DNA of 64,000 nt, from NCBI GenBank assembly GCA_017084465.1, contig CP070896.1, positions 5,197,501-5,261,500 of the forward strand. The letters are read 5' to 3'. Below the pieces are notes generated by a model. That model was not told the DNA's origin. It saw only the letters and a list, made by a program, of their open reading frames with translations, and searched no databases. This stretch comes from Lacrimispora xylanisolvens. GTDB lineage: Bacteria > Bacillota > Clostridia > Lachnospirales > Lachnospiraceae. Position 1 is the stretch's first letter, and every line of letters starts with the position of its first letter. Below, piece by piece: positions 36,909 through 46,899 of the stretch. The translations under genes were made by a program, and so were the position numbers.

Positions 36909-37688
36909 TTACACAATCTCAGTTAAGTTTCTAACCGACTTCTGAATATCTGCCACCAGTTCATGAATTCGTTCGTAGACCTCACCAGAGCTTTTGGAGA
37001 TTTCCCCGAATTCTCTGGCTACTACTGCAAATCCAACCCCTGCCTCACCGGCTCTGGCCGCTTCTATAGAGGCATTAATGGAAAGAATATTTTCCATGGA
37101 AGCCACCTTCTGCAGGTCATGGGTTTTTGCTGTTACTTCATTCAATGAAATTTTGATGCTGTCAATTTCTTTATCCAGTACGCTGTCTCTTTTGCCGGAG
37201 ATTGCCTGTATGTATTCCATATTAACCAGCTGGTTCACTATGCTGCCAAGCATCTGTGCAGCTGCCTTGATGGTGGCTTCTGATCGTACCGGTACTTTTC
37301 TTAGTGCACGGATATATTCCTCTTCGTTAATTCCCAGCTCTCTGGCAATGGTACGAAACTTTTCTTCATCTGGCTGAGAGGGCAAAACCTGTCCGCCGAT
37401 GATTGCTCCCACCTTTTCACCTTTCACAATGATGTCAGAGGAAAAATCCATAAGCCCCGCATGGCAGAAATAAGCTCCACTTCCTTCTTTATCGCAGGCT
37501 TCACACCGCTTTAAGCCTTCTTCACTGTTTCTTGTGTATTTCATGCAAAACTCAGTGAAGCTGCTGCCTTTCGTGATATAATTACCCTCTGCATCCACCG
37601 CGATTGCTGCTAACCCTGTCGCTTCCGAAAACTGGTCCTGAATCGACTGCAATGCCTTCAAATCAATAAACTTTTTGATATCGATCAT
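36909..37688 (-). CDS. PocR-domain sensor fused to short chemoreceptor-like signalling helix
   Basis: A 259-residue soluble protein. Residues 1-165 form a PocR sensory domain (IDIKKFIDLKALQSIQDQFS, with cysteines in FCMKYTRNSEEGLKRCEACD and YFCHAGLMDF). A coiled coil leads to a shortened methyl-accepting-type hairpin (NASIEAARAGEAGVGFAVVA), but the usual DEVRNLA-type tip is replaced by REFGEISKSSGEV and the return helix is only about 40 residues. No membrane segment. A second ATG three codons upstream is nearer the GAGGGG patch; either start is possible. Role probably in redox- or ligand-linked signalling; partner unknown. Confidence 0.82.
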   Translation of the reverse strand: MIDIKKFIDLKALQSIQDQFSEATGLAAIAVDAEGNYITKGSSFTEFCMKYTRNSEEGLKRCEACDKEGSGAYFCHAGLMDFSSDIIVKGEKVGAIIGGQVLPSQPDEEKFRTIARELGINEEEYIRALRKVPVRSEATIKAAAQMLGSIVNQLVNMEYIQAISGKRDSVLDKEIDSIKISLNEVTAKTHDLQKVASMENILSINASIEAARAGEAGVGFAVVAREFGEISKSSGEVYERIHELVADIQKSVRNLTEIV

Positions 37689-37865
37689 TGTATGCATGCC
37701 CCTCTCTTGTAATTTGCGGTACCTTTTTATCATACTTATTATATAATAATGGTAGGATAAATACAAGCAAGGAAGTAAGCAGTAAAATCTGCGAAATCCA
37801 TTGAAGCTTGATGATTATTGTGCTACAATCACCGTGAAAAAGATTAAAAAAGAGGCTCAAGGATT

Positions 37866-38501
37866 ATGGAAAGTGACCGATTGTACCGGGTGCAAAAAAA
37901 AGATATTGAGAAATTGAAGCAACTGCTGACAGAGTGTTTTGAGGGGGACCCACTTTATTGCAATCTGATCCCGGACGCAGATACAAGGAAACGTCTTCTC
38001 CCCGAACTGTTTGAATGTGATATGGAAGAATTTTTTGAGACTTGTGAGATTTATGCGGACAGTCCTGATATTAACGGAATTATGGTTGTAGATGATGAAT
38101 CAGAAGTTTACAATCCTGTTCATTATTATCTGGCAGAAGCAGCGGCGACTTTGAAAACGGATAGTTATTTAATCAAGGAAGACAGGTCGCTAAAGACTTT
38201 CTGGAAATTTTTTCAGGGAAGGGATTATTTAAATTCCAGATGGACTGACCAGCTTCATCAGGAAGAACGGCTTCATATCATATATCTGGCAGTGAGACCC
38301 AGTATGCAGCATCATGGGATTTCTGCCTGCCTTCTAAAAGAAGCCATAGAATTTGCAGACAAAAATCACCTCATGATATCACTGGAAACCCACAAACACA
38401 GCAATGTAAGCTTTTATGAACATTTTGGTTTCAGACTTTTCGGCGTGGTTGAAAAGCATTTTGAGTTAAAACAGTACTGTATGATAAGAGAAATGCACTA
38501 G
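37866..38501 (+). CDS. GNAT family N-acetyltransferase
   Basis: A 211-residue acetyltransferase. The GNAT acetyl-CoA core is in the C-terminal half: LHIIYLAVRPSMQHHGISAC, then LISLETHKHSNVSFYEHFGF-type ending (shown as SLETHKHSNVSFYEHFGF). The N-terminal part (LYRVQKKDIEKLKQLLTECF) is typical of this subgroup. AGAGGCTCAAGG precedes the ATG. Substrate unknown. Confidence 0.88.
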   Translation: MESDRLYRVQKKDIEKLKQLLTECFEGDPLYCNLIPDADTRKRLLPELFECDMEEFFETCEIYADSPDINGIMVVDDESEVYNPVHYYLAEAAATLKTDSYLIKEDRSLKTFWKFFQGRDYLNSRWTDQLHQEERLHIIYLAVRPSMQHHGISACLLKEAIEFADKNHLMISLETHKHSNVSFYEHFGFRLFGVVEKHFELKQYCMIREMH

Positions 38502-38504
38502 AGC

Positions 38505-39268
38505 TTAGTATAAATAGTAGGACAGGCTTTCCCGAATCTTAAAACCGGCTTTCTTATACAAAGCCACGGCCGGAAGATTGTCGCCGGATACCTGTAAATA
38601 GATGGTTTTCGTTCTTTGATCTGCGGGAAGATTAGTATAAGTCTTTAAAAATAAACCCAGGCAGGCAGTTCCAAGACCCTGCCCCCGCAGTGGTCTGGAT
38701 ATTTCAAATCCATATAAATAAGCGCTTTTTCCTGAATATCAAGACTGCACATCCCGACTGCTTCTTTATCCTTAAAAAACTCATAGCAGATTTGATCATC
38801 GGAATTTTTATGGAATGAGATGGTTAAATCATTCCTATCTTCATTTTCTTCCTCCAAACCGGATTTTGCCAAAACAGGAATGGAACGTTCCATAAAATGT
38901 TCCGTGTAACAGAAAGAAGCCTCCATAGCCTGTAACGTTTTTATCCCATCCCTGCAGTTTTCGTACACTGGGAATAAAAAATCGCAGTCAGGATAATCAT
39001 TTACCAGCTTTTTTAAGAGAGATGTAAAATGTCCTTTCTGCCGTTCACCAGGAAGGGTACAGCCATAGCATTCCATGGTGTCAGAATCTGTAAAAAAAGC
39101 GATAAGAGCGGATAAGAGGCGTTCATTTTCATATAATAAACAGCAGATGCATTCTTCCTCCAAAGGAAATGAGAAAGAGATATGATCGTATTTATTGCAG
39201 GTTTCCTGTAAAAGACGGAGGTCATTTGTCAAATGGGCATCTGGTGCATTGGTTCGGATAAGATTCAT
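38505..39268 (-). CDS. GNAT family N-acetyltransferase, frameshifted
   Basis: A second, unrelated GNAT gene convergent with the first (3 bases apart). The frame breaks at a T5 run (plus strand 38726-38730); one added base gives SAYLYGFEISRPLRGQGLGT, restoring the acetyl-CoA loop RGQGLG and the ending DNLPAVALYKKAGFKIRES. Corrected length about 254 residues. The start MNLIRTNAPDAH has AGGAG seven bases upstream. N-terminal half resembles another degenerate acyltransferase-like domain. Substrate unknown. Confidence 0.82.
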
Positions 39269-39409
39269 AGTTTTACTCCTGGTATGTTTTCGTATAGTAT
39301 AATACAATAAAATAGTAAAATTCAATCAAATATTTTCCATATTGCTGATTGTCTCTTTGAAATATGGGTGATAGAATAAACACATGTAAAGCAGTTGGAG
39401 GGATCAAAA

Positions 39410-41195
39410 TTGAAAAAGAGAGAAGAAATACCAGTTTGCGACACCTGGAACCTGGCGGATATACTGCCGTCTGATGAGGCCTGGGAGGATTTATTCCACG
39501 AAACAGAACGCTCGCTTTCAGGTTATAAAAATTTTGAAGGACATCTGGCCCAGTCTGGCGAGATGCTTTTTTCCTGTCTCAAATTTGATGAAGAGGTGTC
39601 ATTAAAGATTGAGACTTTGTTCGTATATGGAAAACAAAAATCTGACGAAGACACGGGGAATGCCAGATATCAGGGGCTGTCATCAAAAGCCAGGGCATTG
39701 TCCTATCAGGCCGCTGGTTTATCATCCTATATCGTACCTGAGATCTTAACCATATCTGAGGAACTGTTAAAGGAATACCGTGAAGCAGTTCCTGAGCTGA
39801 ACCGCTATAACCGCACCTTTGAAGTGATATTAAAAAAGAAAGCACACACACTTCCTGCAGCCATGGAAGCACTGCTTGCCGGTTCTATGGAAGCAACCTC
39901 CGGCTCCTCGGAAATTTTCAATATGTTTAATAATGCAGATGTAAAATTCCCTGAAATTAAGGATGAGAACGGAAACACTGTAAAAATCAGTCATGGCAAT
40001 TACGTTGCCCTTATGGAAAAACAGGACAGGGAAGTTAGGAAATCCGCATTTTATGGTCTTTATGGAGTATATAAGCAGTTTGGAAATACTCTGGCAGCTA
40101 CCTTTTCTTCTAATGTAAAAAAGTCTGCATTTTACGCAACAGCAAGAAATTATCCATCTGCCAGAGCCCATTCCCTGTCAGAAAATGAGGTTTCAGAAGA
40201 GGTTTATGATAATCTTATCAAGGCTGTCCGTGACGGGCTTCCATACCTTCATCAGTATGTGGCATTGAGAAAGAAGGCACTGGGAGTGGAGACACTTCAT
40301 ATGTATGACCTCTATGTGCCCATGGTATCCAGAGAAGAACGGACCATATCTTTTGAAGAGGCAAAGAATATGGTGCTTGAAGGGTTAAAGCCTTTGGGAG
40401 ATCATTATCTTTCTCTGCTAAAAGAAGGTTTTAATCACCGGTGGATTGATGTGTATGAGAACGAAGGAAAACGAAGCGGTGCTTATTCCTGGGGAGTATA
40501 TGGAGTTCACCCTTATGTGCTTTTGAATTTTAATGGAACACTTGACAGTGTCTTTACTCTGGCTCACGAGATGGGACATGCGCTCCACAGCTGGTTTTCT
40601 GATAAAAAACCAGACCTATGTAGATGCGGGTTATAAGATATTTGTTGCTGAAGTGGCCAGTACCTGCAATGAGACCCTCTTAATCAGACATCTTCTTGAG
40701 ATTACAGAGGATAAAAAGGAACGCGCCTATCTGTTAAATCATTTTATGGACAGTTTCCGTGGCACTCTGTACCGGCAGGCGATGTTTGCTGAATTTGAAG
40801 ACAAGACCCACCGCCTTGCAGCACAGGGAGAGATTTTGACATCAGAGACGCTTTGCCAGATGTATCATCAGCTGAATGCGGATTATTTTGGCCCTGAGAT
40901 GGTGATTGATCCTGAAATCGACTACGAATGGTCCAGGATCCCCCATTTTTATACACCGTTTTACGTTTATCAGTATGCTACCGGATTTTCCGCTGCAGTG
41001 GCGATCAGCAGCCGGATTTTAGCAGGAGATGAAACCGTTATTAAGGGGTACTACGAATTTTTAAGCGGAGGAAGTTCCATGCCTCCAGTTGAGCTTTTAA
41101 AGCTGTGCGGCGTTGATATGTCCACAGCAGAGCCGGTTAAAGACGCCCTTTTGGTATTTTCAGGCCTTTTGGAAGAGATGAGAAGGCTTATATAA
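39410..41195 (+). CDS. pepF: Oligoendopeptidase F (M3 family), frameshifted
   Basis: Cytosolic zinc metallopeptidase for oligopeptides, about 594 residues. The zinc site HEMGHALHSWF is at about residue 387-397, and the third ligand region is in AEVASTCNETLL. One extra A in AAAAAA at 40604-40609 shifts the frame just after the zinc site; corrected SDKNQTYVDAGYKIFVAE joins both halves. TTG start eight bases after GGAGGG; the earlier TTG lies within that site. Confidence 0.93.
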
Positions 41196-41229
41196 ACTGA
41201 TTTCCAGATAGAGGAGAGGGGGAGCAGGT

Positions 41230-42004
41230 ATGAATCTATATCAGATGATATTTAAAAGAAGATCCATTAAAAAATATAAGAAAGAACCGGTTCCGGAGCA
41301 ATTAAAAAAGGGATATTCTTTATTTTGGGGATTGTGTTTCAAGGTTATACGGCGATATTCAGGTGAAGATGGAGATCTGTGACAGTACGGAGGATGATAC
41401 TCCGTCAAAAGGTCTGTGGAAGGTAGATGCTCCTTATTATCTGATCCTTTATTCGGAGGAGAAAGAAGGATATCTTGTCAATGCCGGTTATGTGGCAGAA
41501 CCTGTTTTATTATATATGACTGGAAAAGGTCTTGGTACCTGTTATCTTGCCAATGCAAAGAGCTCAAAACCGGCACCTGCTGGTTTTAAACAGGTCATAA
41601 CCATTGCCTTCGGATATCCCAGGACACTGCTTTACCGTGATCCGGCAACTGCCAGGCGGATGCCCCTTAAGGAACTGTGTGTATTTAAGGAAGAAGCAGG
41701 AGAGTCCGTAAAAAATATATTAAAAGCGGTACGGCTTTCTCCATCAATAATGAATACCCAGCCATGGAGGTTTATTGTTTATCACGATAAAATATATGTA
41801 TTTTCCTGCAGGGAGTTTTTGCCCTACCCTTATCTGGTCTCACTTCGGGAGATCAGTGTGGGGATCATGCTTTCCCATCTTAACATTGCGGCAGAAGAGA
41901 TGTGGATTAATGTCAGCCTGGAAACGGATAAGGCCATGGAAAAGAAATCATACAAAAGCGGCGCGTACGTAGCCACTGCATATTTGAAGGAATACAATCT
42001 ATAA
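41230..42004 (+). CDS. TM1586-type nitroreductase family protein, frameshifted
   Basis: A tandem-domain nitroreductase of about 257 residues. The start MNLYQMIFKRRSIKKYKKEP has the FMN-binding RRS motif; the second half carries GYVAEPVLLYMTGKGLGTCY and AVRLSPSIMNTQPWRF. One extra A in AAAAAA at 41314-41319 breaks the frame; corrected QLKRDILYFGDCVSRLYG follows. GGAGCAGG precedes the ATG. Substrate unknown. Confidence 0.8.
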
Positions 42005-42024
42005 GTAAGCTTCATAACAGTGGG

Positions 42025-42060
42025 AAAGAGAAGATGTGTAATAAAATCTTCTCTTTTTTC
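42025..42060 (+). terminator. Intrinsic terminator
   Basis: AAAGAGAAGA / TCTTCTCTTT stem followed by TTTT after the TM1586-type gene. Confidence 0.8.
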
Positions 42061-42138
42061 ACATTTAGACTTTCTTCAGATGGCAGAAGATGATAGAATG
42101 ACACTGTTTGGCTACAATGGAGAAGTGAGGATAAATTC

Positions 42139-42795
42139 ATGAAGCGGGAAATTGATATAAAAGAAATTTCAGATGGAAAGTTGTATGATTTAAATGATAT
42201 GGTAAAAGCGGACTGCAAAGACTGCGAAGGCTGTTCTGCCTGCTGCAAGGGGATGGGCAATTCCATTGTGCTGGATCCTCTCGATGTATTCCGGCTGACA
42301 AAAGGACTTAACTGCACCTTTGAAGCGCTCATTCAGAATCAGGCAGAGTTAAATGTTGTGGATGGAATTGTCCTTCCAAGTATCCGGATGGGAGAAGAGG
42401 GAGAGGCATGCGGATTTCTCGATCCTCAGGGCCGGTGCAGCATTCATTCGTTCCGTCCCGGGATCTGCCGTCTGTTTCCTCTTGGAAGAATTTATACAGA
42501 GGAAGGTATCCGGTATTTTCTGCAGATTTATGAATGCACTAAGAAGAACAGAACCAAGGTGAAAGTACGCAGCTTTATGGACAATCCGGATGGGAAGCGA
42601 TACGACAAATTTATTGCGGATTGGCACGATTTTTTAAAGAAAGCTGAAAATGAGATGGAAAAGCACAATGATCCAAATTTAACAAGGGAGCTGAGCATGA
42701 ATGTTCTGAAAATGTTCTATCTAACCCCCTTTGAGAAAGAACAGGATTTTTATGATCAGTTTGGTAAAAGGCTTGAAGCCATAACTTTCTTATGA
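42139..42795 (+). CDS. YkgJ family cysteine-cluster protein
   Basis: A 218-residue protein with the YkgJ zinc- or iron-chelating signature: CKDCEGCSACCKGMGNSIVL near the N-terminus, GRCSIHSFRPGICRLFPLGR in the middle and YECTKK later. The clustered cysteines suggest a metal or Fe-S site; the biochemical role is unknown. GAGG is nine bases before the ATG. It lies 53 bases upstream of pyrF. Confidence 0.88.
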   Translation: MKREIDIKEISDGKLYDLNDMVKADCKDCEGCSACCKGMGNSIVLDPLDVFRLTKGLNCTFEALIQNQAELNVVDGIVLPSIRMGEEGEACGFLDPQGRCSIHSFRPGICRLFPLGRIYTEEGIRYFLQIYECTKKNRTKVKVRSFMDNPDGKRYDKFIADWHDFLKKAENEMEKHNDPNLTRELSMNVLKMFYLTPFEKEQDFYDQFGKRLEAITFL

Positions 42796-42848
42796 TAGAA
42801 TTGGTAAGATAAAGAAAAAACAGGGCGAAGAGAACCGAGGAGGAAAAC

Positions 42849-43766
42849 ATGATCAGGCAATTAATTGACAGAATTCAAAAAACAAACGCACCGGTTTGTG
42901 TGGGACTTGATCCAATGCTAAGTTATATTCCCGATCACGTAACAGAGAAGGCATATCATGAATTGGGTGAGACATTAGAGGGTGCTGCAGAAGCAATCTG
43001 GCAGTTCAATAAAGAAATTGTAGATCATGTTTATGATCTGATTCCCTCCGTAAAACCCCAGCTTGCCATGTATGAGCAGTTTGGAGTGGAAGGCTTGAAG
43101 GTATACGACAGAACAGTGAAATACTGTCAGGAGAAGGGACTCATTGTCATTGCTGATGCAAAAAGAGGAGATATTGGTTCTACATCTGCAGCCTATGCTA
43201 TGGCTCATATCGGTAAAGTACAGGTTGGTTCTAAACGTATTCCGGCGTTTCACACAGAATTTCTTACAGTCAACCCCTATCTTGGAACAGACGGCATCGC
43301 TCCCTTTCTTGATGTATGCAAAGAAGAGGACAAAGGCCTGTTTGTACTGGTTAAAACCTCCAACCCTTCCAGCGGAGAATTTCAGGATCGTCTGATCGAC
43401 GGCGCACCTCTTTATGAACACGTAGCGAAGAAAGTCGTGGAATGGGGTGCAGACTGTATGGATGGAACCTACAGCAACGTGGGTGCAGTAGTAGGAGCCA
43501 CTTATCCGGAGATGAGTGCTGTATTAAGAAAACTGATGCCAAACACCTATTTTCTGGTACCTGGCTACGGAGCACAGGGAGGAACTGCTGAGGATTTAAA
43601 ACCTTGTTTTAATGAAGATGGCCTTGGGGCAATCGTGAATTCTTCCAGAGGCATTATCGCCGCCTATAAACAGGAAGCATATAAGAAATTCGGTCCCCAG
43701 CATTTTGGAGAAGCTTCCAGACAGGCCGTGATTGATATGGTTTCTGATATTAACCGGGTGTTATAG
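42849..43766 (+). CDS. pyrF: Orotidine 5'-phosphate decarboxylase (class 2)
   Basis: Final UMP enzyme, 305 residues, the longer class 2 form. VGLDPMLSYIP binds the phosphate side, VIADAKRGDIGSTSAAYA contains the catalytic Lys/Asp set (DAKRGD), VGATYPEMSAVLRKLMP and FLVPGYGAQGG close the barrel. GAGGAGGAAAAC precedes the ATG. It heads the pyrF-pyrK-pyrD-pyrE operon; no PyrR-type attenuator recognised upstream. Confidence 0.96.
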   Translation: MIRQLIDRIQKTNAPVCVGLDPMLSYIPDHVTEKAYHELGETLEGAAEAIWQFNKEIVDHVYDLIPSVKPQLAMYEQFGVEGLKVYDRTVKYCQEKGLIVIADAKRGDIGSTSAAYAMAHIGKVQVGSKRIPAFHTEFLTVNPYLGTDGIAPFLDVCKEEDKGLFVLVKTSNPSSGEFQDRLIDGAPLYEHVAKKVVEWGADCMDGTYSNVGAVVGATYPEMSAVLRKLMPNTYFLVPGYGAQGGTAEDLKPCFNEDGLGAIVNSSRGIIAAYKQEAYKKFGPQHFGEASRQAVIDMVSDINRVL

Positions 43767-43776
43767 GGGGGAAATC

Positions 43777-44553
43777 ATGGGAAAAATAAAAATCACTGCA
43801 TCAGTTGCCAGCCAGGACAGACTGGCAGACGGTGTGTACAGCATGTGGATCGACGCAAAGGAAATTACTGACCAGTCAATGCCTGGACAGTTCATCTCCG
43901 TTTATACAGGGGACAGCTCAAAGCTGCTGCCCCGTCCCATCAGTATTTGTGAGACAGACAGGGAAAAAGGACTTTTAAGAATCGTTTACCGCATAGCAGG
44001 AAAAGGAACCGATGAGTTCTCCCGTTATCAGGCTGGTGACCCGGTTATTATTATGGGACCTTTAGGCAATGGATTTCCGCTGGAAGCAGGGGACTCCGGG
44101 AAAAAGGCGCTGTTAATCGGAGGCGGTATCGGAATCCCTCCCATGTTAGAACTGGCGAAGAATCTTTCCTGCACAAAACAGATGGTTTTGGGATACAGGG
44201 ACGAGCTGTTTTTAAATGAAGAGTTTCTCCCCTATGGAAATACGTTTCTTGCAACAGAAAGCGGTACTGCAGGAACCAAAGGTAATGTTATGGATGCAAT
44301 CAGAGAGCATGGCTTACAAAGCGATGTGATTTTTGCATGTGGTCCGACCCCCATGTTAAAGTCTTTAAGGGCATATGCTTTGGAACATCATATAGAATGC
44401 TATCTTTCCCTGGAAGAGAAGATGGCATGTGGAATCGGAGCCTGTCTTGCCTGTGTCTGCAAAAGCAGTGAGAAAGACGACCATTCCATGGTTCATAACA
44501 AAAGAGTCTGCAAAGATGGTCCGGTATTTAAGGCTGAGGAGGTTGAATTCTAG
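43777..44553 (+). CDS. pyrK: Dihydroorotate dehydrogenase electron-transfer subunit
   Basis: Iron-sulfur flavoprotein subunit (258 residues) passing electrons from PyrD to NAD+. LLPRPISICETDRE binds FAD, LIGGGIGIPPMLELAKNL the nucleotide, and the 2Fe-2S cluster is at CGIGACLACVCKS plus CKDGPVF. The ATG is preceded by GGGGGGAAATC. Its stop abuts the pyrD start, as expected for subunits of one complex. Confidence 0.96.
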   Translation: MGKIKITASVASQDRLADGVYSMWIDAKEITDQSMPGQFISVYTGDSSKLLPRPISICETDREKGLLRIVYRIAGKGTDEFSRYQAGDPVIIMGPLGNGFPLEAGDSGKKALLIGGGIGIPPMLELAKNLSCTKQMVLGYRDELFLNEEFLPYGNTFLATESGTAGTKGNVMDAIREHGLQSDVIFACGPTPMLKSLRAYALEHHIECYLSLEEKMACGIGACLACVCKSSEKDDHSMVHNKRVCKDGPVFKAEEVEF

Positions 44554-45456
44554 ATGAATATGAAAGTAAATCTTGCCGGTGTTACATTAAACAACCCGGT
44601 CATGACAGCCTCAGGCACTTTTGGTTCCGGTGAAGAATACAGCGAGCTTGTGGATTTAAACCGCCTGGGTGCAGTGGTGACAAAAGGAGTTGCCAATATT
44701 CCCTGGGCAGGGAATCCCACTCCCAGAATTGCAGAAACTTATGGTGGAATGATTAATGCCATTGGACTTCAAAACCCTGGTATGGATGTATTTATTAAGC
44801 GGGATATTCCATTTTTAAAGAAATATGATACAAAAATCATTGTCAATGTCTGCGGAAAGACCACGGAAGATTATATTGAAGTGGTGGAGCGGCTTTCAGA
44901 TGAACCGGTGGATATGCTGGAGATTAACATTTCCTGCCCTAATGTGAAAGAGGGCGGAATTGCATTCGGCCAGGATCCAAAAGCGGTGGAAGCCATAACA
45001 AGAGAGATCAAGAAGTATGCAAAACAGCCTGTCATTATGAAGCTCAGTCCCAATGTAACAGATATCACCGTTATGGCAAAAGCTGCGGAAGCAGGCGGGG
45101 CAGATGTCTTATCCATGATTAATACCCTGACAGGAATGAAGATTGATGTAAATCGCCGTACATTTGCAGTGGCCAATAAGACAGGCGGGTTATCCGGTCC
45201 TGCAATCAAGCCAATTGCAGTGCGAATGGTTTATCAGGCAGCGTGTGCGGTTAAAATACCCATTATCGGAATGGGTGGAATTATGACTGCTGAGGATGCA
45301 CTTGAATTTATACTTGCAGGAGCCACCGCTGTTTCTGTAGGAACAGCCAACTTTGTTAATCCTTATGCAACCACGGAAATTATTGCAGGTATTGAAGATT
45401 ATATGGTAAAATATCAGATAGAAGACTTAAGCGAACTGATCGGTGCAGTACGATAA
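44554..45456 (+). CDS. pyrD: Dihydroorotate dehydrogenase 1B catalytic subunit
   Basis: NAD-linked dihydroorotate dehydrogenase (300 residues), partner of PyrK. ASGTFGSGEEYSE, GLQNPGMDVF, NISCPNVKEGG with the catalytic cysteine, and GMGGIMTAEDALEFI for FMN phosphate are visible. It starts immediately after the pyrK stop with GAGGAGG upstream; a second ATG two codons on is possible. Confidence 0.96.
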   Translation: MNMKVNLAGVTLNNPVMTASGTFGSGEEYSELVDLNRLGAVVTKGVANIPWAGNPTPRIAETYGGMINAIGLQNPGMDVFIKRDIPFLKKYDTKIIVNVCGKTTEDYIEVVERLSDEPVDMLEINISCPNVKEGGIAFGQDPKAVEAITREIKKYAKQPVIMKLSPNVTDITVMAKAAEAGGADVLSMINTLTGMKIDVNRRTFAVANKTGGLSGPAIKPIAVRMVYQAACAVKIPIIGMGGIMTAEDALEFILAGATAVSVGTANFVNPYATTEIIAGIEDYMVKYQIEDLSELIGAVR

Positions 45457-45488
45457 CGGAACGGTTTTTGAATAGAGAGGACAGAAAG

Positions 45489-46166
45489 ATGGAACAGTAT
45501 AAGCAGGAGTTTATTGAATTTATGGTGGACAGTGATGTCCTTAAATTTGGAAGTTTTACACTGAAAAGCGGAAGAAAGTCTCCATTTTTCATGAATGCCG
45601 GTTCTTATGTAACAGGAGCACAGTTAAAGAAGCTGGGTGAGTATTACGCAAAAGCGATACATGATAAGTTTGGTACTGATTTCGATGTACTGTTCGGGCC
45701 AGCCTATAAAGGGATTCCCTTAAGCGTTGCAACTGCAATCGCATTCCATGAACTGTATGGAAAGGAAATTAAATACTGCTCCAACAGAAAAGAAGAAAAA
45801 GACCATGGCGGCGATGCCGGAATTCTGCTTGGAAGTCCTATAAAAGATGGAGACAGAGTTGTCATTATTGAAGATGTGACCACATCCGGAAAGTCCATTG
45901 AAGAGACCTTTCCTATTATCAAAGCTCAGGGAGATGTAACGATTCTGGGTCTCATGGTTTCCTTAAACCGTATGGAGAAAGGGAAAACAGAGCAGAGTGC
46001 ACTGGATGAAATTCAGGAAAAATATGGATTTAAAGCATCTGCCATCGTTTCTATGGCGGAAGTCATCCAACATCTTTATAACCGGGAATACAAGGGACGA
46101 GTACTGATTAATGATGAATTAAAGGCAGCAATTGATGATTATTATAATGTGTATGGTGTAAAATAA
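45489..46166 (+). CDS. pyrE: Orotate phosphoribosyltransferase
   Basis: Transfers ribose phosphate from PRPP to orotate; 225 residues, longer type 2 form. The PRPP loop VVIIEDVTTSGKSIEET is near residue 120, with YCSNRKEEKDHGG and FGPAYKGIPLS upstream. GAGAGGACAGAAAG precedes the ATG. Last enzymatic gene of the pyr operon. Confidence 0.96.
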   Translation: MEQYKQEFIEFMVDSDVLKFGSFTLKSGRKSPFFMNAGSYVTGAQLKKLGEYYAKAIHDKFGTDFDVLFGPAYKGIPLSVATAIAFHELYGKEIKYCSNRKEEKDHGGDAGILLGSPIKDGDRVVIIEDVTTSGKSIEETFPIIKAQGDVTILGLMVSLNRMEKGKTEQSALDEIQEKYGFKASAIVSMAEVIQHLYNREYKGRVLINDELKAAIDDYYNVYGVK

Positions 46167-46178
46167 GGAGAGCAGGAT

Positions 46179-46328
46179 ATGGAAAGAGTATATAAAACCA
46201 TGAGAAATGCAGGTGCATTAAATATTGTTGTTGGAATTATAGTGACAGCCATCGGACTTGCTGCCGGTATCATTTCAATCGTAAACGGAGCAATCTTAAT
46301 GAAAAGAAAATCTGAAATTACATTTTAA
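46179..46328 (+). CDS. Small single-pass membrane protein after pyrE
   Basis: A 49-residue ORF (starting MERVYKTMRNAGALNIVVGI) with one hydrophobic Gly/Ile-rich helix (about residues 14-40) and a basic end MKRKSEITF. It is 12 bases after pyrE with AAGGAG upstream and a hairpin downstream, so it looks like the tail gene of the pyr operon. No known family. Confidence 0.65.
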   Translation: MERVYKTMRNAGALNIVVGIIVTAIGLAAGIISIVNGAILMKRKSEITF

Positions 46329-46343
46329 CCGTTATCACAAGAG

Positions 46344-46386
46344 CGGAGGCTGTCAGAATCCATAAATTCTGGCAGCTCTCTCCTTT
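46344..46386 (+). terminator. Probable terminator of the pyr operon
   Basis: GCTGTCAGAAT / ATTCTGGCAGC stem (one G-U) followed by a weak TCTCTCCTTTT tail. Confidence 0.6.
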
Positions 46387-46407
46387 TGGTATAAAGATGG
46401 AGCTGTT

Positions 46408-46899
46408 ATGATTAAAAATGCGACGAAACGGCAGAAATTTGGTTGGGTGATTTTTATAATTTACCTGATCTTTTTGGCGTATTTTCTGTTTTTCTCCGAT
46501 TATTTTGGAAGAAGCGGCCATATACGGGAGCAATACGCTTATAACCTGATTCCGCTGAAGGAAATTAAAAGATTTATTGTTTACCGCCATGTGGTGGGTA
46601 TTAAATCTTTCCTTTTAAATGTGGTTGGGAATATAGTCTGTTTTATGCCTTTTGGTTTTTTTCTGCCGGTTATAAGCCGCAGGAGCCGACGCTTTTTCAA
46701 TACAACTCTGCTCAGTTTTCTATTCAGTCTCTGCATTGAAACCACCCAGCTTATTTTCAAGGTGGGAAGTTTTGATGTGGATGATATGATTTTAAACTCC
46801 CTGGGAGGAATGATTGGTTATATTTTTTATAAAATAGTACAGCACATAAGAGTAAGGAGGATGAGGCGTGGCAAAGCAGAAAAGGGTATCCTACATTAG
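46408..46899 (+). CDS. VanZ family membrane protein
   Basis: A 163-residue VanZ-like protein with four membrane helices. Family motifs: NLIPLKEIKRFI, NVVGNIVCFMPFGFFLP, and ETTQLIFKVGSFDVDDMILN-type segment (TTQLIFKVGSFDVDDMILN). VanZ is tied to teicoplanin resistance in enterococci, but most homologues are unstudied. It overlaps the next gene by 32 bases. Confidence 0.88.
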   Translation: MIKNATKRQKFGWVIFIIYLIFLAYFLFFSDYFGRSGHIREQYAYNLIPLKEIKRFIVYRHVVGIKSFLLNVVGNIVCFMPFGFFLPVISRRSRRFFNTTLLSFLFSLCIETTQLIFKVGSFDVDDMILNSLGGMIGYIFYKIVQHIRVRRMRRGKAEKGILH

